Shown piece by piece: positions 42,801 to 55,283 of a stretch of 64,000 nucleotides of DNA. Positions within the stretch are counted from its first letter, which is position 1, and the number at the start of each line of letters is the position of its first letter. The stretch lies in contig JAWWNJ010000060.1 in the NCBI GenBank assembly GCA_037176885.1, forward strand, positions 310,001 through 374,000, in the 5' to 3' direction. The position numbers and the translations under genes are program-made. The notes beneath the pieces were generated by a model, which searched no databases, was not told where the DNA came from, and saw nothing but the letters and a program-made list of their open reading frames with translations. The DNA comes from Favolaschia claudopus (taxonomy: Eukaryota > Basidiomycota > Agaricomycetes > Agaricales > Mycenaceae).

Positions 42801-43459
42801 ATGTCCGCCTTCATTGATACTTTCCTCAAGCGCAAGGTTCATTCGTGTCTTTTCTCGCTCCTTGCAACACTTCTTACTTCTCTTTTGACTTTGACTTCCG
42901 ACCGCTTAGCGCACTGTCGACGGCGACGATGAATACGCGCCTGCGAAGAAATCCAAGCCGAAAGCATCTGCTGCTGTGGCGGGTGGACAATGCTCGCTGA
43001 ACAAGAAAGAATTCGGAGACAAAATTAAAGCTGCGCTGAGACTGGAGAAATACGAGGTGCAGAAAATGCGTTTCAATGTACGTCCACGTCTCTCTAGATC
43101 TCTCTCAGTTCATTTATTCAAAAGATATGCTGCTAAACGATTGTTTACTGCCAGGTAACAATGGACGTCGCGTTTTTCCGCTCTTTCTTCGGTGGAAACG
43201 CGTCCATTACCCCCGCAGGTGCGTTTTGCTTTCTCGCCTGTGCGTTTGGTATAGAATTCCTGAGTCCTATTCGTGCTGGCCAGATTTCTCGCAGGACTCC
43301 CCCGTCGTCGTCGCGGAGCTCAACAACAGCCAAGCCGGCACTGTCTTTGGCGTCAGCAAGATCAAGAACGGGAATCGTATGGAGACAATCCACTTGAGCA
43401 GCATGATGGTGGTGTTTTATCCGTCGAAGGGGAAGGCGAGCGTTTGGTTGAGTGTATGA
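42801..43459 (+). CDS. Small protein of unknown function
   Basis: Exons 42801-42836, 42910-43077, 43155-43218 and 43284-43459 give 147 residues with consistent phases. A very short first exon encodes MSAFIDTFLKRK. A lysine-rich segment (KKSKPKAS) could be a nuclear signal. The rest is a compact domain with DKIKAALRLEKYEVQKMRF, DVAFFRSFFGG, SPVVVAELN and a final VVFYPSKGKASVWL strand. I do not recognise the family, though the layout suggests a conserved single-domain fungal protein. It lies about 300 bp after the PDI-like gene on the same strand. Confidence 0.7.
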
Positions 43460-44117
43460 ATGTCTGGAGTATAGCAGGAGGATAGGATGGATTGAAGTCT
43501 GGGAAGAAACATATACCGCGCGGCGCTACTAGTAAGCTTACCTGACTCTGGACTGTAAATAATTCTTGACCATGACCATGATGGGTGTTGGTCACCGACA
43601 CCGTAATAACAACAGCATTCTAGTCTTTTCATATGTAACCTAGGAAATCGATAAGTGATTGGGAGGAAAGCTTCGGAGACGCTTCTGTACATAGTGTCTC
43701 CACATATTTCATGGTGGGTCGAAGCGTAAATACATAGGCATGTCTCGTACGAGCGAGGGTGGTGATACATAAGAGCACAACGATGGTACAAGTACATACA
43801 CACAACGTCAGACATTCCGGCAATATCGTGCAGTAACCGACGACAATGAGATGATTGGGATCAGGAGAGTATCAAGGAAAAAGTGAGAAAGGCACAACAC
43901 GAAGGAACACAAGGACAGTGAGGATGAAAGGGAACTAACTGACTTCGAAAGCACAAGAGCCATTGGACACCACGCAGACAGCGTCCAGTAATTAGGCACT
44001 GTCCGAGGTCAAATGACTGGTGAGCTCTAGATGTCGCGCGCAGGTGTGATGTCAGCAGGGAATCAAAAATACTTTGTGCAACAGTCAATGCTCAACGCAA
44101 ATGGGAGAATAGTCATA
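43460..44117. other. Convergent intergenic region, no gene seen
   Basis: Between the 3' ends of the small plus-strand gene and the minus-strand zinc-cluster gene. Only short, low-quality ORFs. Confidence 0.5.
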
Positions 44118-45370
44118 TTAGGCATCTTCCCCATCTGCATCAGCATCCTCGTCCGCCAGATCTTGGTCGTTAACGCTGTTCTCAGTCGCTACCGTAGATG
44201 TAGTGGAAGCACCATTGGCGCCGTCAAGGTTATTGACGACGCCAGCGGTGCTGCTAACTGCAGCAGTTGGAGCGACGTCGCCGTTCGTCTGCATCTTCCC
44301 CGGTTTGTCCTTGTTCTCCGCCGACACCTTCTTTGCATTGGCAACAGTGACAGGCACAGGAACGGGATGCGCAGAGCCGGGGGGAATAGCTACACCTACA
44401 GGCACTAAAGCACCAGGCAATGTGGCAGAGGCACCAGGAGGAGCGGCCATTGTAGGGTACACCCCGAACGGCGTGTAAGGCAAGAGATAGTGTACCGGGG
44501 GCGCTCCTTCTTCAGCGCCTGGCGGAGGTGCAAAGACGAAACCCATGGGCGGATAGAAAGTGTGCTGATAGCCTTCAGGTAGGACGGGGAATGGATGGGG
44601 AATTGGCATAGAAGCGGGAGGTGCTCCTGGCGCAGGTGCAGGAGCCAGCGCGGTGGCAGTAGCTGATGTAGAAGAAATTGTGGCGGTTGGAGCGACGGTG
44701 GTAGCAGGGATGGGGGCGGATGAGGCAGGTGTTCCGTTCGCATTGGTCCACTCCGCAGGCGCTACAGCGGGAGCGACACCATCACCTGCATCGGCGGCAA
44801 ACGATCCGGGGGGACTGTCGCCTTCCCTCGGTCGACGCTTGTATGGACCGCGCTTGATACCTTTCTTTCGTTCCTTGCGTTGTCCGTCAACACACTTGTC
44901 TGCAAGGCTGTACTTCACGCAGCGCGTACAGGGCCGCTTTTCGTCACATCGCTTGCATGCTACGGCGCAGTTAGTGCACTATGAGAGAAGTATGCTCGGG
45001 TGAACGATCGACGTAAGGCATATGAGAATTGAATGCTTACAGCCATTTTTACTTGACTGCGTTTGGGACGCGGACCAGGTGACGTGGGTACAGGAGCTTG
45101 AGGCTGTTGGCCGGGCGGAGGTTGGAATCCCGCTGGTGGAAACGTGTAGAACAGGCCTCCTGGAGGTCCCGGATAAGGAACTATGTACGGTCCTGAAGAA
45201 GGAGCGCCATTAGATTCTGAGTTTGCAGCATCCGTAGGAGGTGGAAAGGTGAAGAATGGCGGGGGATACGTTGCTCCTGCAGCGGGTGGAGCAAAAGGAT
45301 ACGCATAAACAGGTTGCTCTGGAGGTGCAGCTGCCGCAGGAGCTTTCGCCGTCGCATCTTCGGTCGCCAT
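44118..45370 (-). CDS. Atypical zinc-cluster transcription regulator
   Basis: Exons 45041-45370 and 44118-44978 (62 bp intron, phase 0) give 396 residues. About 1-100 is Pro/Ala/Tyr-rich. The cluster starts at the splice junction, near residue 111: C-x2-C-x3-C-x2-C-x5-C-x2-C-x8-C, with CKRCDEKRPCTRC. It is followed by CVDGQRKERKKGIKRGPYKR, a basic stretch strongly resembling a known basidiomycete/ascomycete family of atypical Zn2Cys6-like regulators. The rest is Ala/Pro-rich with an acidic C-terminus (EDADADGEDA), probably an activation domain. It should act in the nucleus; target genes are unknown. Confidence 0.82.
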
Positions 45371-46935
45371 TATGACGTGGTGAGTCCAACAGCTAGTACT
45401 AGTAGAATGCTCTCCAACGCAGAATTTGGAATATTATAGTTTGCTGGACTCGAGCAAGTGGATCTTCTAGTACTTGTGTAGATTTCCTAGAGATATTTTG
45501 AGGTGTGGAGTGTGCTGGGAGGCACAGAAGAGGCGTTGGGCTCCTTGACTTTCGGATAACTTCATGGTAGGACGATGGAATGAGAAGAGCAGATGGAGGT
45601 AGAGCACAAGACGCACCGGGTTTCTGGTCGGCGATGGCAGTTGGGAGTCCGCTTGTGAGTCCGATTCAGAGCCAGCAGCGGAGCTTGAATTTTTCGATGT
45701 CCTAGTCAAGCAGAGCCAAATAGACGGTTCAAACCCTCCCAAATCCTCCAACAATCCTCCACTCGAGGAGTTGTCGCTCAGCGTCGCCCGCAGAGAATCT
45801 TACGCCGGCTACTTCCTTTTGAGCGCCGGGTATAGCGTCCTGAGAGTTAGACCTCCAGAATTCACGGTCCGACTCCAAAAAACTTGCGGCTTTTCAATTC
45901 CTCTGCCTCGGCGTAGCGCCATATTCGCGGCCAGCGTGTCTCTACCTACCTGCATTCACCTTCTCGTTCCAGATTTACTATCATAAGCCGGCGGACTCTA
46001 TTACTCTGCCTTTACCGAAGTCAAGTCTGCAGCCCTGCCTCAGCCGCCCATGCCGCTTCCCATTTGTTAGAAGGTCTCTGGAAATACCACCCCTTTCAGC
46101 CTAGCATGTACCAGCTTATCTGTATCATGATGCATTCTTGCAACGAAGGAACTTCCTTGGGAGCCGTGGAGACATTCGTCCGCACACTGCGGAACCTCGC
46201 CGGAGACTCGCGCCAACGAGTACCTGGAGACTGGTAGTTCCAAATGCGGCCTCTAACTAACTACAGAGCAGCTCCTTCGTTTGTCTTACTTCGTTTTCTA
46301 TACCCCTGTTGTCAAGCTCCCAAAATCAATTCTGCTTACTAGACTGCGACCTAGGAAAGCGTCTGACCAATGCTTCAATCAACGAGGACTGTATTTTCTC
46401 TCAGGCTCGGCCATTCAAGCGGAAATAGTGTGCACGTCCGGAATCTGGTGGGTCTCGAAAAACATCCAGGACAGCCTTTCGCGATATGGTGGCAGGCAGG
46501 GGCGAGCTCAAGGCGAATTGAAGGGACACCGACACTCTCACGAAACATACCTCGGCCCGACGTTGTGCATACATTTATCGCTGTAAAGCAACATTCAAGC
46601 TGTCGAAGATCCCGTCGACTTCTCCCGCGAACATTCTGTGGTTGGGAACGGTATGGGAAATTCAGCATTTGTTTGATGTTAGCAGATTTGAATTTTGGCG
46701 CTCCGACATTAATTCTGCAACCAAATTCCCGGGTGCCATGATCGGTAAGTACACCATCCTCGCCTTGCCGCTCTGGGCTGCCTTTTCATTTTCCCGTCTC
46801 CACACCTGGTTCTGGTTGCCAAGGTTGTATCAAATGAACGAAAGAACCTCTTCATGTTGACTTGTATGCAAGCAAGCGAAGAGCTGGCTATGTATATTGA
46901 CTTTGAGAATTTTCCAACAATTCGGCACTCATTGA
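45371..46935. other. 1.5 kb without a recognised gene
   Basis: Open frames at 45467-45754 (minus), 45771-45986 and 46281-46741 (plus) overlap in conflicting ways and show no family motif. The left end should hold the promoter of the zinc-cluster gene. Confidence 0.4.
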
Positions 46936-47489
46936 CTACACGTCATAACACGCGACAGAGCTCGCCCAATCACCATAGTCGACAAAGCGCCCATCCCCAT
47001 CTTCGATTCTGGTCAAGTCATGCGGTCCTTCATTGAGGTAGAGTTCATCATACTTTCCACCCTCCTTGACGCCCGCCGCCTCACAGTCAAATTTCCTTTA
47101 CAGCGAAGAAAGTGAGCAGTCTACTTACATTACTGCAAAAGGTGATATGAACTCACTGATATAATAGGCACAAGACGTTCTTGGGGACAACCGCAGCCTT
47201 GACGTTCTCGAGGAGATAGCTGTAACTACCGCGGAAGTTCGCGCAGCGTTTCTCGCTAGCGAATTCAAGTTCGACGCAATTAGCCCGTGGATGAGCTGCG
47301 CCGATGCAGAGTTCGACCTTTGAACTGGCGGCGGTGTTCTGCTTTCATACGGAACAGAGCGAATTAGTACTGATGCAAGCGAAGGAAATCTATGCGCACC
47401 GCAGGCGCGGGAGCGGCCGGGTTTGCGGAAGCAAAGCCTGAGATTGCCACAACAGCAATAAGGACAGCTCGGGATAAGGATTTGAACAT
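46936..47489 (-). CDS. Small secreted cysteine protein, paralogue 1
   Basis: Exons 47400-47489, 47157-47338 and 46936-47095 give 143 residues. The signal peptide begins MFKSLSRAVLIAVVAISGFASA. The mature part has VELCIGAA, ANCVELEF, RCANF, a NVLCLLYQ strand, then DELYLNEGPHDLTRIED and WASSVACYDV. Both introns (61 bp each) sit at the same codon positions as in paralogues 2 and 3. The FC-LY...G...L...S--CY ending recalls a beta/gamma-crystallin-like fold, an inference from pattern only. A secreted effector, adhesin or defence protein is possible. Confidence 0.8.
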
Positions 47490-47639
47490 CGCGTAGAAAG
47501 TGAGTGGGGTTTACAACGAGCTGAAACGGCCTCCCTTTTGAAGATGCTACGGTAAGGAGAAGCACAGCGCTCCTACCGAAGAAATTGTGGTGCCATTTTT
47601 CAGAATCCCGCATTATTCGCCTTCGGCTCAATGGGAAGG

Positions 47640-47725
47640 AGGATCAAACTGGGAATCCCGCCTCAAGCTTCGCAGCTAAGTTACATCGAATAAGGCGCTG
47701 AGTTACAGCGCCCTCCGCTATATCG
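47640..47725 (-). ncRNA. Degenerate tRNA-like sequence upstream of paralogue 1
   Basis: On minus it has GTAACTCAGC (box A-like) and CAGTTTGATCC (degraded box B). A copy at 48615-48712 stands at the same place before paralogue 2. The acceptor ends do not pair, so it is a relic at best. Confidence 0.3.
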
Positions 47726-47867
47726 CCTCGTACGTGACGCACTGTTTCGGTTCCCATCTCCTGCCAGTTGCAAACGTTCCATATTCTCATGAGATTAATG
47801 AAACAAAGGCGGACAGTGGAAGGATGTCTCCAACTTCTATGCAAGCAACCACGAAAAGACATGTCGA

Positions 47868-48459
47868 CTAATCGATCAGTTCATAGCATTTGACAGAGCG
47901 CGCCCAATCCCTCAAATCAACAAAGTCCCCAGTACGGATCTCCTCGATTCTGGACAAATCGTACTTTCCCTCCGGAAAGTAGAGTTCACCGTGCTGAGGG
48001 CTTTTTCGGTCCAATTCGCAACCAAGGTTGCTGTGCATCGGAAAAATGTGAAGGGTGTTGTCAGTGACAGTCTTTTCAAGTTTGTGTATGCACCATGAAT
48101 GTAACTTACCGATATAAAAGGCAAAACACGTCCTCGGGCACAACTACCTCCTTGACCTTCTCGTAAAGATGTTTTTCAGCGCCGACAAAGTTGACACAGA
48201 TTCCATTCTTAGGCTGGAGGTCAAAACAATCGTTTGCTGCGCCGGTGCACAGTTTAACAGATATACTTATTGTCTGTGGTGTTCTCGTTTTAATTTCATA
48301 TTCAACAAGGCGAAATTGTATCGATGACCATTGAAGCAGGAAAATTATGCGCACCTCAGGCGCGGAATCACCTTGCGTTACTGGGTTTGCTGAAGCAAAG
48401 CCTGAGATCGCCGCCATGACAGCAACAATAAGGAAAGCCCGGGAAGAGGATTTGAACAT
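47868..48459 (-). CDS. Small secreted cysteine protein, paralogue 2
   Basis: Exons 48355-48459, 48110-48273 and 47868-48030 give 143 residues. Signal peptide MFKSSSRAFLIVAVMAAISG. Mature part: VKLCTGAANDCFDL, GICVNF, VPEDVFCLLYR-NLGCELD, GELYFPEGKYDLSRIEE, and WARSVKCYELID. Introns are 81 and 79 bp. It is close to paralogue 1 in length, cysteine spacing and intron positions; promoters also align (for example TAATGCGGGATTCTG about 160 bp before each ATG), so this is a tandem duplication. Confidence 0.82.
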
Positions 48460-48614
48460 CGTGTTGCGCGCACTGAGTGGCGTTTCCAGTGAGCTGAAGG
48501 CTGGAATGGTCTCCCTTTTAAAGATACTACGATAATAATGAGAAGCATATCGTACCGAAGAAACTGTGGTGCCAGTTTCCAGAATCCCGCATTATCGTCA
48601 AATTGTCGTCTTTA

Positions 48615-48712
48615 GTCGACGGGGAGGAGGATCGAACTGGGACTTCCGTCTCAACATTGGCAGCTAAGTAAATCAAATGAGACCTAGTCGCTGAATTAGA
48701 GAGGCCATCGAG
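48615..48712 (-). ncRNA. Degenerate tRNA-like sequence upstream of paralogue 2
   Basis: On minus: CTCTAATTCAGCGAC as a box A-like region and CCAGTTCGATCCTCC as box B. Neither acceptor nor T-stem pairs well. It duplicates the sequence at 47640-47725 and was probably carried along with the gene. Confidence 0.35.
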
Positions 48713-48715
48713 GAA

Positions 48716-49297
48716 ATTATAATAAATTTGCGCCTCACAATGCTAGCAAAATTCCGCGCGTCAGTGTCGGTTCTTGGTCTTCAATACACCCATTCATCAT
48801 GCCTGCTCCACAAAGTTCTTCTCTCTTTCTCGGATGTCAAGCGCAGGTGTTTCGAAGACTTGGAGACTTCAATGCTTGATGTCCGAGTTATAGCTCGACT
48901 TTTCAAGCGACGATTCGGGCCCCATATTGTGAAGGGTCAATTCTTCCTTCCTTAAAAACCAGAAATCCCGGCGTTAGTGCAACGTTAGTTTTGTCTGAGA
49001 TTGAATAAGCAAATACGAGTCGGTTTTGAGGCGCGGTATGATGGTCTCTCAGGCTCAGACACTGCGATTGTCCTAGCTCATGGCTCGCTCCGTTAGCTGA
49101 GCGGCTGCAGCCTGAGGTTTTCGAAGCAACTTGAAAATGAAGGCGATGGTATATTGTGGACTTCTCCGGCGCATTTTACAAGGACAAAAAGTTGAACGTG
49201 ATCCAGGCAAAGAATGATAATAGGACGACCCTAGATATTGACATACAGCAGCCCGAAACCCCAAGAAAAAATCCCCGCAGTAATGGGGTCGAGCAGG
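48716..49297. other. Intergenic, no gene recognised
   Basis: A plus frame at 48728-48955 (75 codons) has no support beyond being open. Confidence 0.4.
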
Positions 49298-49810
49298 CTA
49301 GAGAGGAGAGCAGCTGAACGAGCTCGTCAAGTCATTGAAGTCGGTAGGACCCGCCAACCCGGGCACATTGAAGAAGGACCAGGTGCCTTGCGTCAAGGCG
49401 ACCTCGCGATCTGTGCCCCCGTTGCCCGTGCCAATTCCGAGACAACCAAAGTCCCTGCAAGGTAGCAGTTAGTGGGTTTAAGATATGCGTATGTCAGAGC
49501 AGCCCTACTCGAAGAAGGTGCAGATGAATCCACCGGGTATGACTGCATGAGAAATCTCCTTGTTGAGGAAGCTGAGTCCTCCGGTGAGGTTGATGCAGGA
49601 GTCAGACACCGTTGGGACGTTGACGCAGCCACTGGGCGGGTTAGCGCCTCCGGTGCAGACCTCAACGGTGACACTGGCATCCTGGATCGAAAGATGAGCG
49701 TGAAGCAGCGATGAAGAGTGTGCGCTTACAGTCCCTGGGTTCACCGGGCTGGCTACAGCGACGGAGATGGCAGCAAAAATCGCAAAGAGGAGAGCTTTAG
49801 AGCTGAACAT
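49298..49810 (-). CDS. Small secreted cysteine protein, paralogue 3
   Basis: Exons 49730-49810, 49509-49681 and 49298-49454 give 136 residues. Signal peptide MFSSKALLFAIFAAISVAVA. Mature part: VTVEVCTGGANPPSGCVNV, SCINL, GGFICTFFE-DFGCLG, LTQGTWSFFNVPG and LTSSFSCSP. More diverged than paralogues 1 and 2, but with the same three-exon structure and cysteine order. Introns are 48 and 54 bp. Confidence 0.78.
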
Positions 49811-50326
49811 TTCGAGGCGGGTAGTTGCTACTTTGCAGACTGAGGATGGGATGCAGAATACGATGGTTTTTATATGTTTTCCGAATTTGCTTCCAGGAAA
49901 TTTGTGATGTGGTTCGCTTGTTTGTTTTAAAATATACGTCTTGAATGACACGCCGGAGGGCAGTACAGTCCGAGGGGCCATGCGCTACCCACTGGCAGTC
50001 GTGGTGATTGCGCAGAAAGAGGCTTCCAATCGGTGGAAAGAAATATTCAGGTGAACATTCGACCAAGCATATAGACAGAGCGCATGGTTGAAAAGCCTCC
50101 GGCGCAGCCTCTCCATAGGCTGGCGTTGTGACTGAGGTCCCGACTTTGAGGAAATTTGACTGTTTTCAGGGCGCTGGTCACCGCAATGAGAACAACGCCG
50201 GAAAGAACATTGACATCTTGCATGTAAGTATTTCCCAAGAGTTTGATCTCATTATAGGTTGCGCGAGAATAGGCTGAACCCCTCGAGAAGGCGCTGGACG
50301 CTGTCTGCAAATTCTGAGGCGAAAGC
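49811..50326. other. Intergenic promoter region between divergent genes
   Basis: No ORF with support. Contains the promoter of paralogue 3 (minus) and of the F-box-like gene (plus). Confidence 0.45.
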
Positions 50327-51190
50327 TTGGGCGAAAGTCAAGAACAAGAGTTGGAGCACAGCCACCCATCCCTCTTGCCCTTAACTTTCATGTCCACACT
50401 GCTCAGTATACCGCCGGAGGTTCGCGGGGTAATTCTCGACTTTTGCTTCCCTCCTCCGCAGGCATACATTCAAATAGTTCCATATCGAACTACTTTGGCT
50501 GCTTGTCGACTCAATCTACCTGTCGAATTATATCGCGTTTGCAAGCTGATTCACTCTGAACTCGAGCCGCTTCCTGCAAAGCTTCGGCGCCTCGATTTAA
50601 CGTATATCATACGCGGTCCTCTCTTGCCCGGTTATTGGCGCCCCGAATATGGCGTCAAGCATCCCGACGACCGCGAAAATTTCCCCTTCATCATGCGTTA
50701 CGCCGAGCGCGTTCGCCTCGTCGGTGCCGGTCCAGTCTCCTCCCGCGGCCGTGGTCTAAGTGCACCGTCTCGTATCCTCAAACCTGGACCAGAGTGTGCT
50801 CTGAAAGTGCTAGAGGTGCAGCCGCGTTGCTGGCGGAGGTGGTCTGTGGCCAGAGTCATGCTCAATCATTTGGGCCCGTTGACGACGCACCCTGAGGTGG
50901 CCGAGCGGCTTGAAGTGCGTCTAATCAGGGACCCAGACGACCCTTTCGTAGACGATGAAGAGATCAAGACTTATCTACGCAACTACGAGGCGCGAAGAGT
51001 GGCGGAGGAGTGGGAGGGTCCGATCTGGGTCGATGTTGCTGCGTTGGACGAGCCGGTGAAGGAGCCGAGAACAAATGTTCGGAAGATCGAGGCGTGGTTG
51101 AAGAAGTTCCAGAATGTTAAGGACAAGAAGCACCGCATGGATAAGGCAGGGCCGCTGGGGGGATACAATGACAGTGACGATTCCGAGTGA
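50327..51190 (+). CDS. F-box/2EXR-like protein of unknown role
   Basis: An intronless ORF of 287 residues from the first ATG; the ATG at 50390 (MSTLLSIPPEVRG) is equally likely and gives 266. The start LLSIPPEVRGVILDFCFP matches the short F-box-like or 2EXR signature seen in many fungal proteins, followed by VCKLIHSELEPL and a segment LRRLDLTYIIRG. The C-terminus is charged, ending in DSDDSE. Such proteins can be SCF substrate receptors or orphan paralogues. I cannot say which. Confidence 0.7.
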   Translation: MGESQEQELEHSHPSLLPLTFMSTLLSIPPEVRGVILDFCFPPPQAYIQIVPYRTTLAACRLNLPVELYRVCKLIHSELEPLPAKLRRLDLTYIIRGPLLPGYWRPEYGVKHPDDRENFPFIMRYAERVRLVGAGPVSSRGRGLSAPSRILKPGPECALKVLEVQPRCWRRWSVARVMLNHLGPLTTHPEVAERLEVRLIRDPDDPFVDDEEIKTYLRNYEARRVAEEWEGPIWVDVAALDEPVKEPRTNVRKIEAWLKKFQNVKDKKHRMDKAGPLGGYNDSDDSE

Positions 51191-51769
51191 ACTCGCTGCG
51201 TGTCCGAGTCTTCACTAGACAGTCTCTACCCCGGGTTGGGAAAATATAGGCATACATTCCCTCTTCGGGCGATACCAATGGTTCACGACCGAGGCTTCTG
51301 ATACACGCATTGCTGAAGATGTGGTGGCACGAAGAAGAGCGTGCCTGAGAATTCGCGCACTATATCACGAGGTAAGTATATTGTCAAGCGCTGCAAACCC
51401 AACGTCTGTGCGATGTCTTTGAAGTCGTCCTTCTCCCCGGCTCAGCCTTGCAGCACAATGTTAGTCGTTTGTGCTTAGAGCTGTCGTTCTTGACGTGTCC
51501 TAGGCAATAGTTTTGCCACCATCTCTCCAGGCGCCAAAGAATAAAACAGGTTTTCGATTCAATTTTTGTACAAGCGAAGTGAACCCTCTACAATAAAAAG
51601 AAACTATGGTCTTGAGCCTTGGAGCTCCAAGAGGCTAGCAAGTACAGCAATATACAACAATATACAGAGTCCATTCCCCATTGCAAGTCTAAGCAACGGT
51701 CTATAATATAGAGGTAAGAGATGTCATGCGCGAGAGCGATCGTGTATCGAAGAAGCAAGCGGGTGCACA
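51191..51769. other. Convergent intergenic region, no gene seen
   Basis: Between the 3' ends of the F-box-like gene and the trehalose gene. No convincing ORF. Confidence 0.5.
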
Positions 51770-54700
51770 TCAAAGGTTGCTCTGGGCCGCCTGACTCTCT
51801 TCAGCAGGCTGAGCACCCACAAGCCCCAGCATATGATCCACGATCTCATGCGGCGTCGTAACATGCCAGCTCGCCAGCGTCCGCTTGCTGCTGTGCCCCA
51901 CGGCGGTGGTGAACACGCATTCGGGGCGGATCGCGAGATCGACGGGCGGCGCGTCGGCCTTGTCTTCGAAGAGCGTAACACTGAGCGGGGCAGGCATCGT
52001 GGCCTTTGTTGCACCGGTTTCGAAGAGGATGAGTGCGCGGAACATGTCTTCGTCCGTCTGTGATGATGCGTGAGCGAGTGTATGCAGCCGGAGGAGGAGT
52101 AGGAGACACACCTTGTCGTCGCCGGCACAGAAGATGAACTCCGCATCCGGGTTTTGGTACAATAAACCCTTGACGATCTCGCCCTGCATTAAGTCTATCA
52201 GAGAAGTCCCACTATGAGCCCGCGCAGACGCACCTTGTTCACCGCCCTAGGTCGGACTTCCAAGTTCTTCTTCCCCACCAACACTGCACCGGACAGTTAG
52301 TCGGCCATATGCGACGGACGCCCATGACAACGTACCCTCAATCGGCCGCTTGTGCGCAAGGTTATTCTCAAGCAAATCCTGACACTGGTGGCACTGGAAC
52401 AGCCTAGCATACGCCATTTAGCGTCCCTCCCGCATTAGAAACGAGACGTTCAACGCACCCCCACTCAGGATCACTTCCCCGATAATGCCACGTAATCGAG
52501 CTCTTCTTCATCTCCACAGCACTCCCCGTCGTACGCTTCATGATATCAGCACCTCTCACGAAATTTGTTTGCAAGTAAACGCACCTCAGTATAATACTTG
52601 AAAATTTCCTCCACCTCCCCCATCCAGCTCATATCCAACTTCTCCGTCAAGTTCACCCACTCCTTCGCGCCGGGCGAGCGCATGAAGCCCCCGTGCTCCG
52701 CGCTGAAGCCGAGGCGCGGGAGGTGTCCGAGGTGCTGGTCGAGGAAGGCACCGTCGCGGCCGGAGATGATGTATACGAGGTTACGCTCGTCGGCGCAGAG
52801 CCGCTCGAGGGCGTCGAGCGTCGCGGCGGAGGGGACGGCCATAGAGGGCGTTTTGACGATGGGTGCGAGTGTGCCCTGTGGAGAAAAAAGGGTTAGGGCT
52901 AAGATCGAAAGAAAATGGCGACTGGGGAGAAGAAAGGACATACGTCGTAGTCGAAGAAGAACAGCCGTTTCTTCGCGTCATGGTATCTGGTCTCCAGGAC
53001 TTCGCGGGGAATATACGGTGTCCGTCTCGCAGTTTCCTACACACACCACACACACATCAATTCTCCGTACGACTGCATTCAAACCCAGTCGAAGAAACGC
53101 TGCGTACCTTCCCACCCAACTGCCCAAGCAACATCTTGACGAGCACAGCAGCCCACGTATGTGACGTGTGCGTCGTAACGACCTTATGTAGCGCCGCATG
53201 TCTTGCCTCCTTCTCCGGTGCCGACATCAAGAGGCCCTCGTTTATCGCCGCTGCGACGTCCTGGAAAGAAAGTCGAAGGTAATGAGTACATCAATACATT
53301 ACTATTACTATAGTAAGTAAGGGCGAGAAGGGAACGCACCCCAAGGTTCCACGGATTCACCATGAGCGCTTGTTCCATGTGCTTGCTGATGCCCATAAAC
53401 TCACTCAATACAACCGGGGATTTGTTTGTTTTTGCCTAAGATGGAGTTAGCATTAATTATGTCGACATATAAGAAGTGAAGAGAGGGCTGGAGCGTGATT
53501 CAAACCTACCTGCGCGATAACAAACTCCATACTCGTCGTATTCATACCATCGCGAAGCGGTGTAATGACTGCCAGGTCCGCAACGCTGAGGAGGGCGTAG
53601 AATTCGTCTTTCTTGAGAGTTTGGTGACTAGTAAAGTATGAGCATGAGTATCGTGTATCAGAACTTGAGCGAGACGCTACTCACTAGTGATGCACCGGTA
53701 CGAAATCGAGACTCCCAAACTCGCCGTTGATGTTGGCAACGAGCTCGCTGATTTGACGCTCGAGTTTAGGCGAGTCCGTCAGCGAGGGGGAGGTGACCTG
53801 TCAACAAAGTATTTTAAGTTGATTCTCTCCGTGGAATTTATAACAAAGCAGAAAAGAAAAAGAAACAGAAACAGAGAAATAGCCCCACCTGAATCAAGAC
53901 CACATTCCCCACCCACCCGGGGTACGTCCTCAACAGCTTCTGAAACGCCTGCAACTTCTGCAAAACACCCTTAACGACGTCGAGCTTGTCTCGCCCGACG
54001 ATGATCTTCTTGTTTTGGTAGTGCGAGCGGAGGGCATGGATTGCGGGGGGGATGCCGGGTCGGAGGCTGCCATCATGATATCATTCCGTTAGCAAAAAAG
54101 ATAGCGGGATGAGATGGGAGAGAAACGTACATATCACGAGCGACGCGTTCTGCGTCAACGCCTACGGGGCAATGGGTAACAGCGGTGACGTGTCCCTCTG
54201 CGTCGATACCGCGCGGAGTGACTTCGTACCCGCAGACACGGATGCAGGTCGACAAGAAGTGTCTTTCGAGTTATTTTCGTCAATACAGACAAGTAACAGA
54301 ATCAAGGAACAACGAAAAACGCACCTGCTATACGAATATGTCTGGAAACACACTAAATCAGCGCCGACCATCCCGTCCAATATTTCTTTCCTCCTGGGTA
54401 GACACCGGAACACTTCGCTGCTGGGGAAGGGCGTATGGACGAACAAGCCGATGACAGCGTCGGGGACGATGGCGCGGAGAAGCTTTGGAACAAGGAGGAG
54501 GTGGTAGTCGTGTACCCATATCAAGTCGCCCGGCTCGTATACATTGGCGATGGTTTGTGCGAATGCAGCGTTGGCGGCGGCGTAGGCTTTGTAGTGCGAG
54601 TCTTGGGAAACGTCCTCCGAAGCGATATCTTGCCAGAGGAGATAGTGGAAGAGTGGCCACAGCGCTACGTATCGTGTATTAGGATAGATAGCGTGGATTC

Positions 54701-55283
54701 GAGAAAAACAAGGAGACGTACTCTGCTTGCAATATCCGTCATAATGCCCGTGCGCAACGCCATCTTCTAGCCATACGGGTTCGTACAGCGTCTTCTTATC
54801 GTCGTCCGGGTCAGATTCTTTCGGTTGGTACGTCTTCAACGCATCTTTGAGCGCCGAACGTTGCTCCTCCGGAATCGATGCAACAGGCACCCTCCCCTCA
54901 GGATTCTTCGCAGCCTGAATATCGCCCGTCCAACCAATGATAATCTGCTCGTGCGTCGCCGCAAGCGAACGGATGCCAGAGATCATAGCAGCATGTCCAT
55001 AGCGAGGAACAAGCGTCCAAACCGCATCGGATTCCTTGGATGGAGTCGCAAGAGGCTCTTCGGAGGGATTCATGGGCGGCGGAGTCGCCGGTGGACTAAG
55101 CACCCCAGATGTCGTGTTGAGCGTCGCGGTAATGGGCAGATAGTGGCAGACATGAAGAACGCGACCAGAGAGCGGGATTCCAGCGGCCTTGTGGTCGGCT
55201 TCGAGGGCGCGTACTTGCGCGCGGACCTCATCGAGCGAAATATCGTCGCCAATCCGGGTATAGGGCTCTGCGAAGCTATCCAT
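51770..55283 (-). CDS. TPS2: Trehalose-6-phosphate phosphatase with synthase-like domain
   Basis: An intron-rich gene (about a dozen exons) starting at the ATG at 55283. The N-terminal part is a GT20 (trehalose phosphate synthase-like) domain: RVLHVCHYLPI, GWTGDI, LWPLFHYLLWQD, WVHDYHLLLVP, FVHTPFPSSE and LRDGMNTTSMEFV. The C-terminal part is a HAD-type phosphatase: FFFDYD-GTLAP (split by an intron between DYD and GT), YIISGRD and CAGDDKTDEDMF. This is the layout of yeast Tps2, where the synthase-like half is structural and the phosphatase half turns trehalose-6-phosphate into trehalose, a stress protectant, within the TPS complex. No break was noticed in the exons inspected. Confidence 0.9.

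Noticed and set aside
43417..44088. Minus ORFs between the small plus gene and the zinc-cluster gene
   Set aside because: They overlap each other in different frames and show no start context or motif.
52598..53282. Plus-strand ORFs over the trehalose gene
   Set aside because: Antisense to exons with clear phosphatase motifs.
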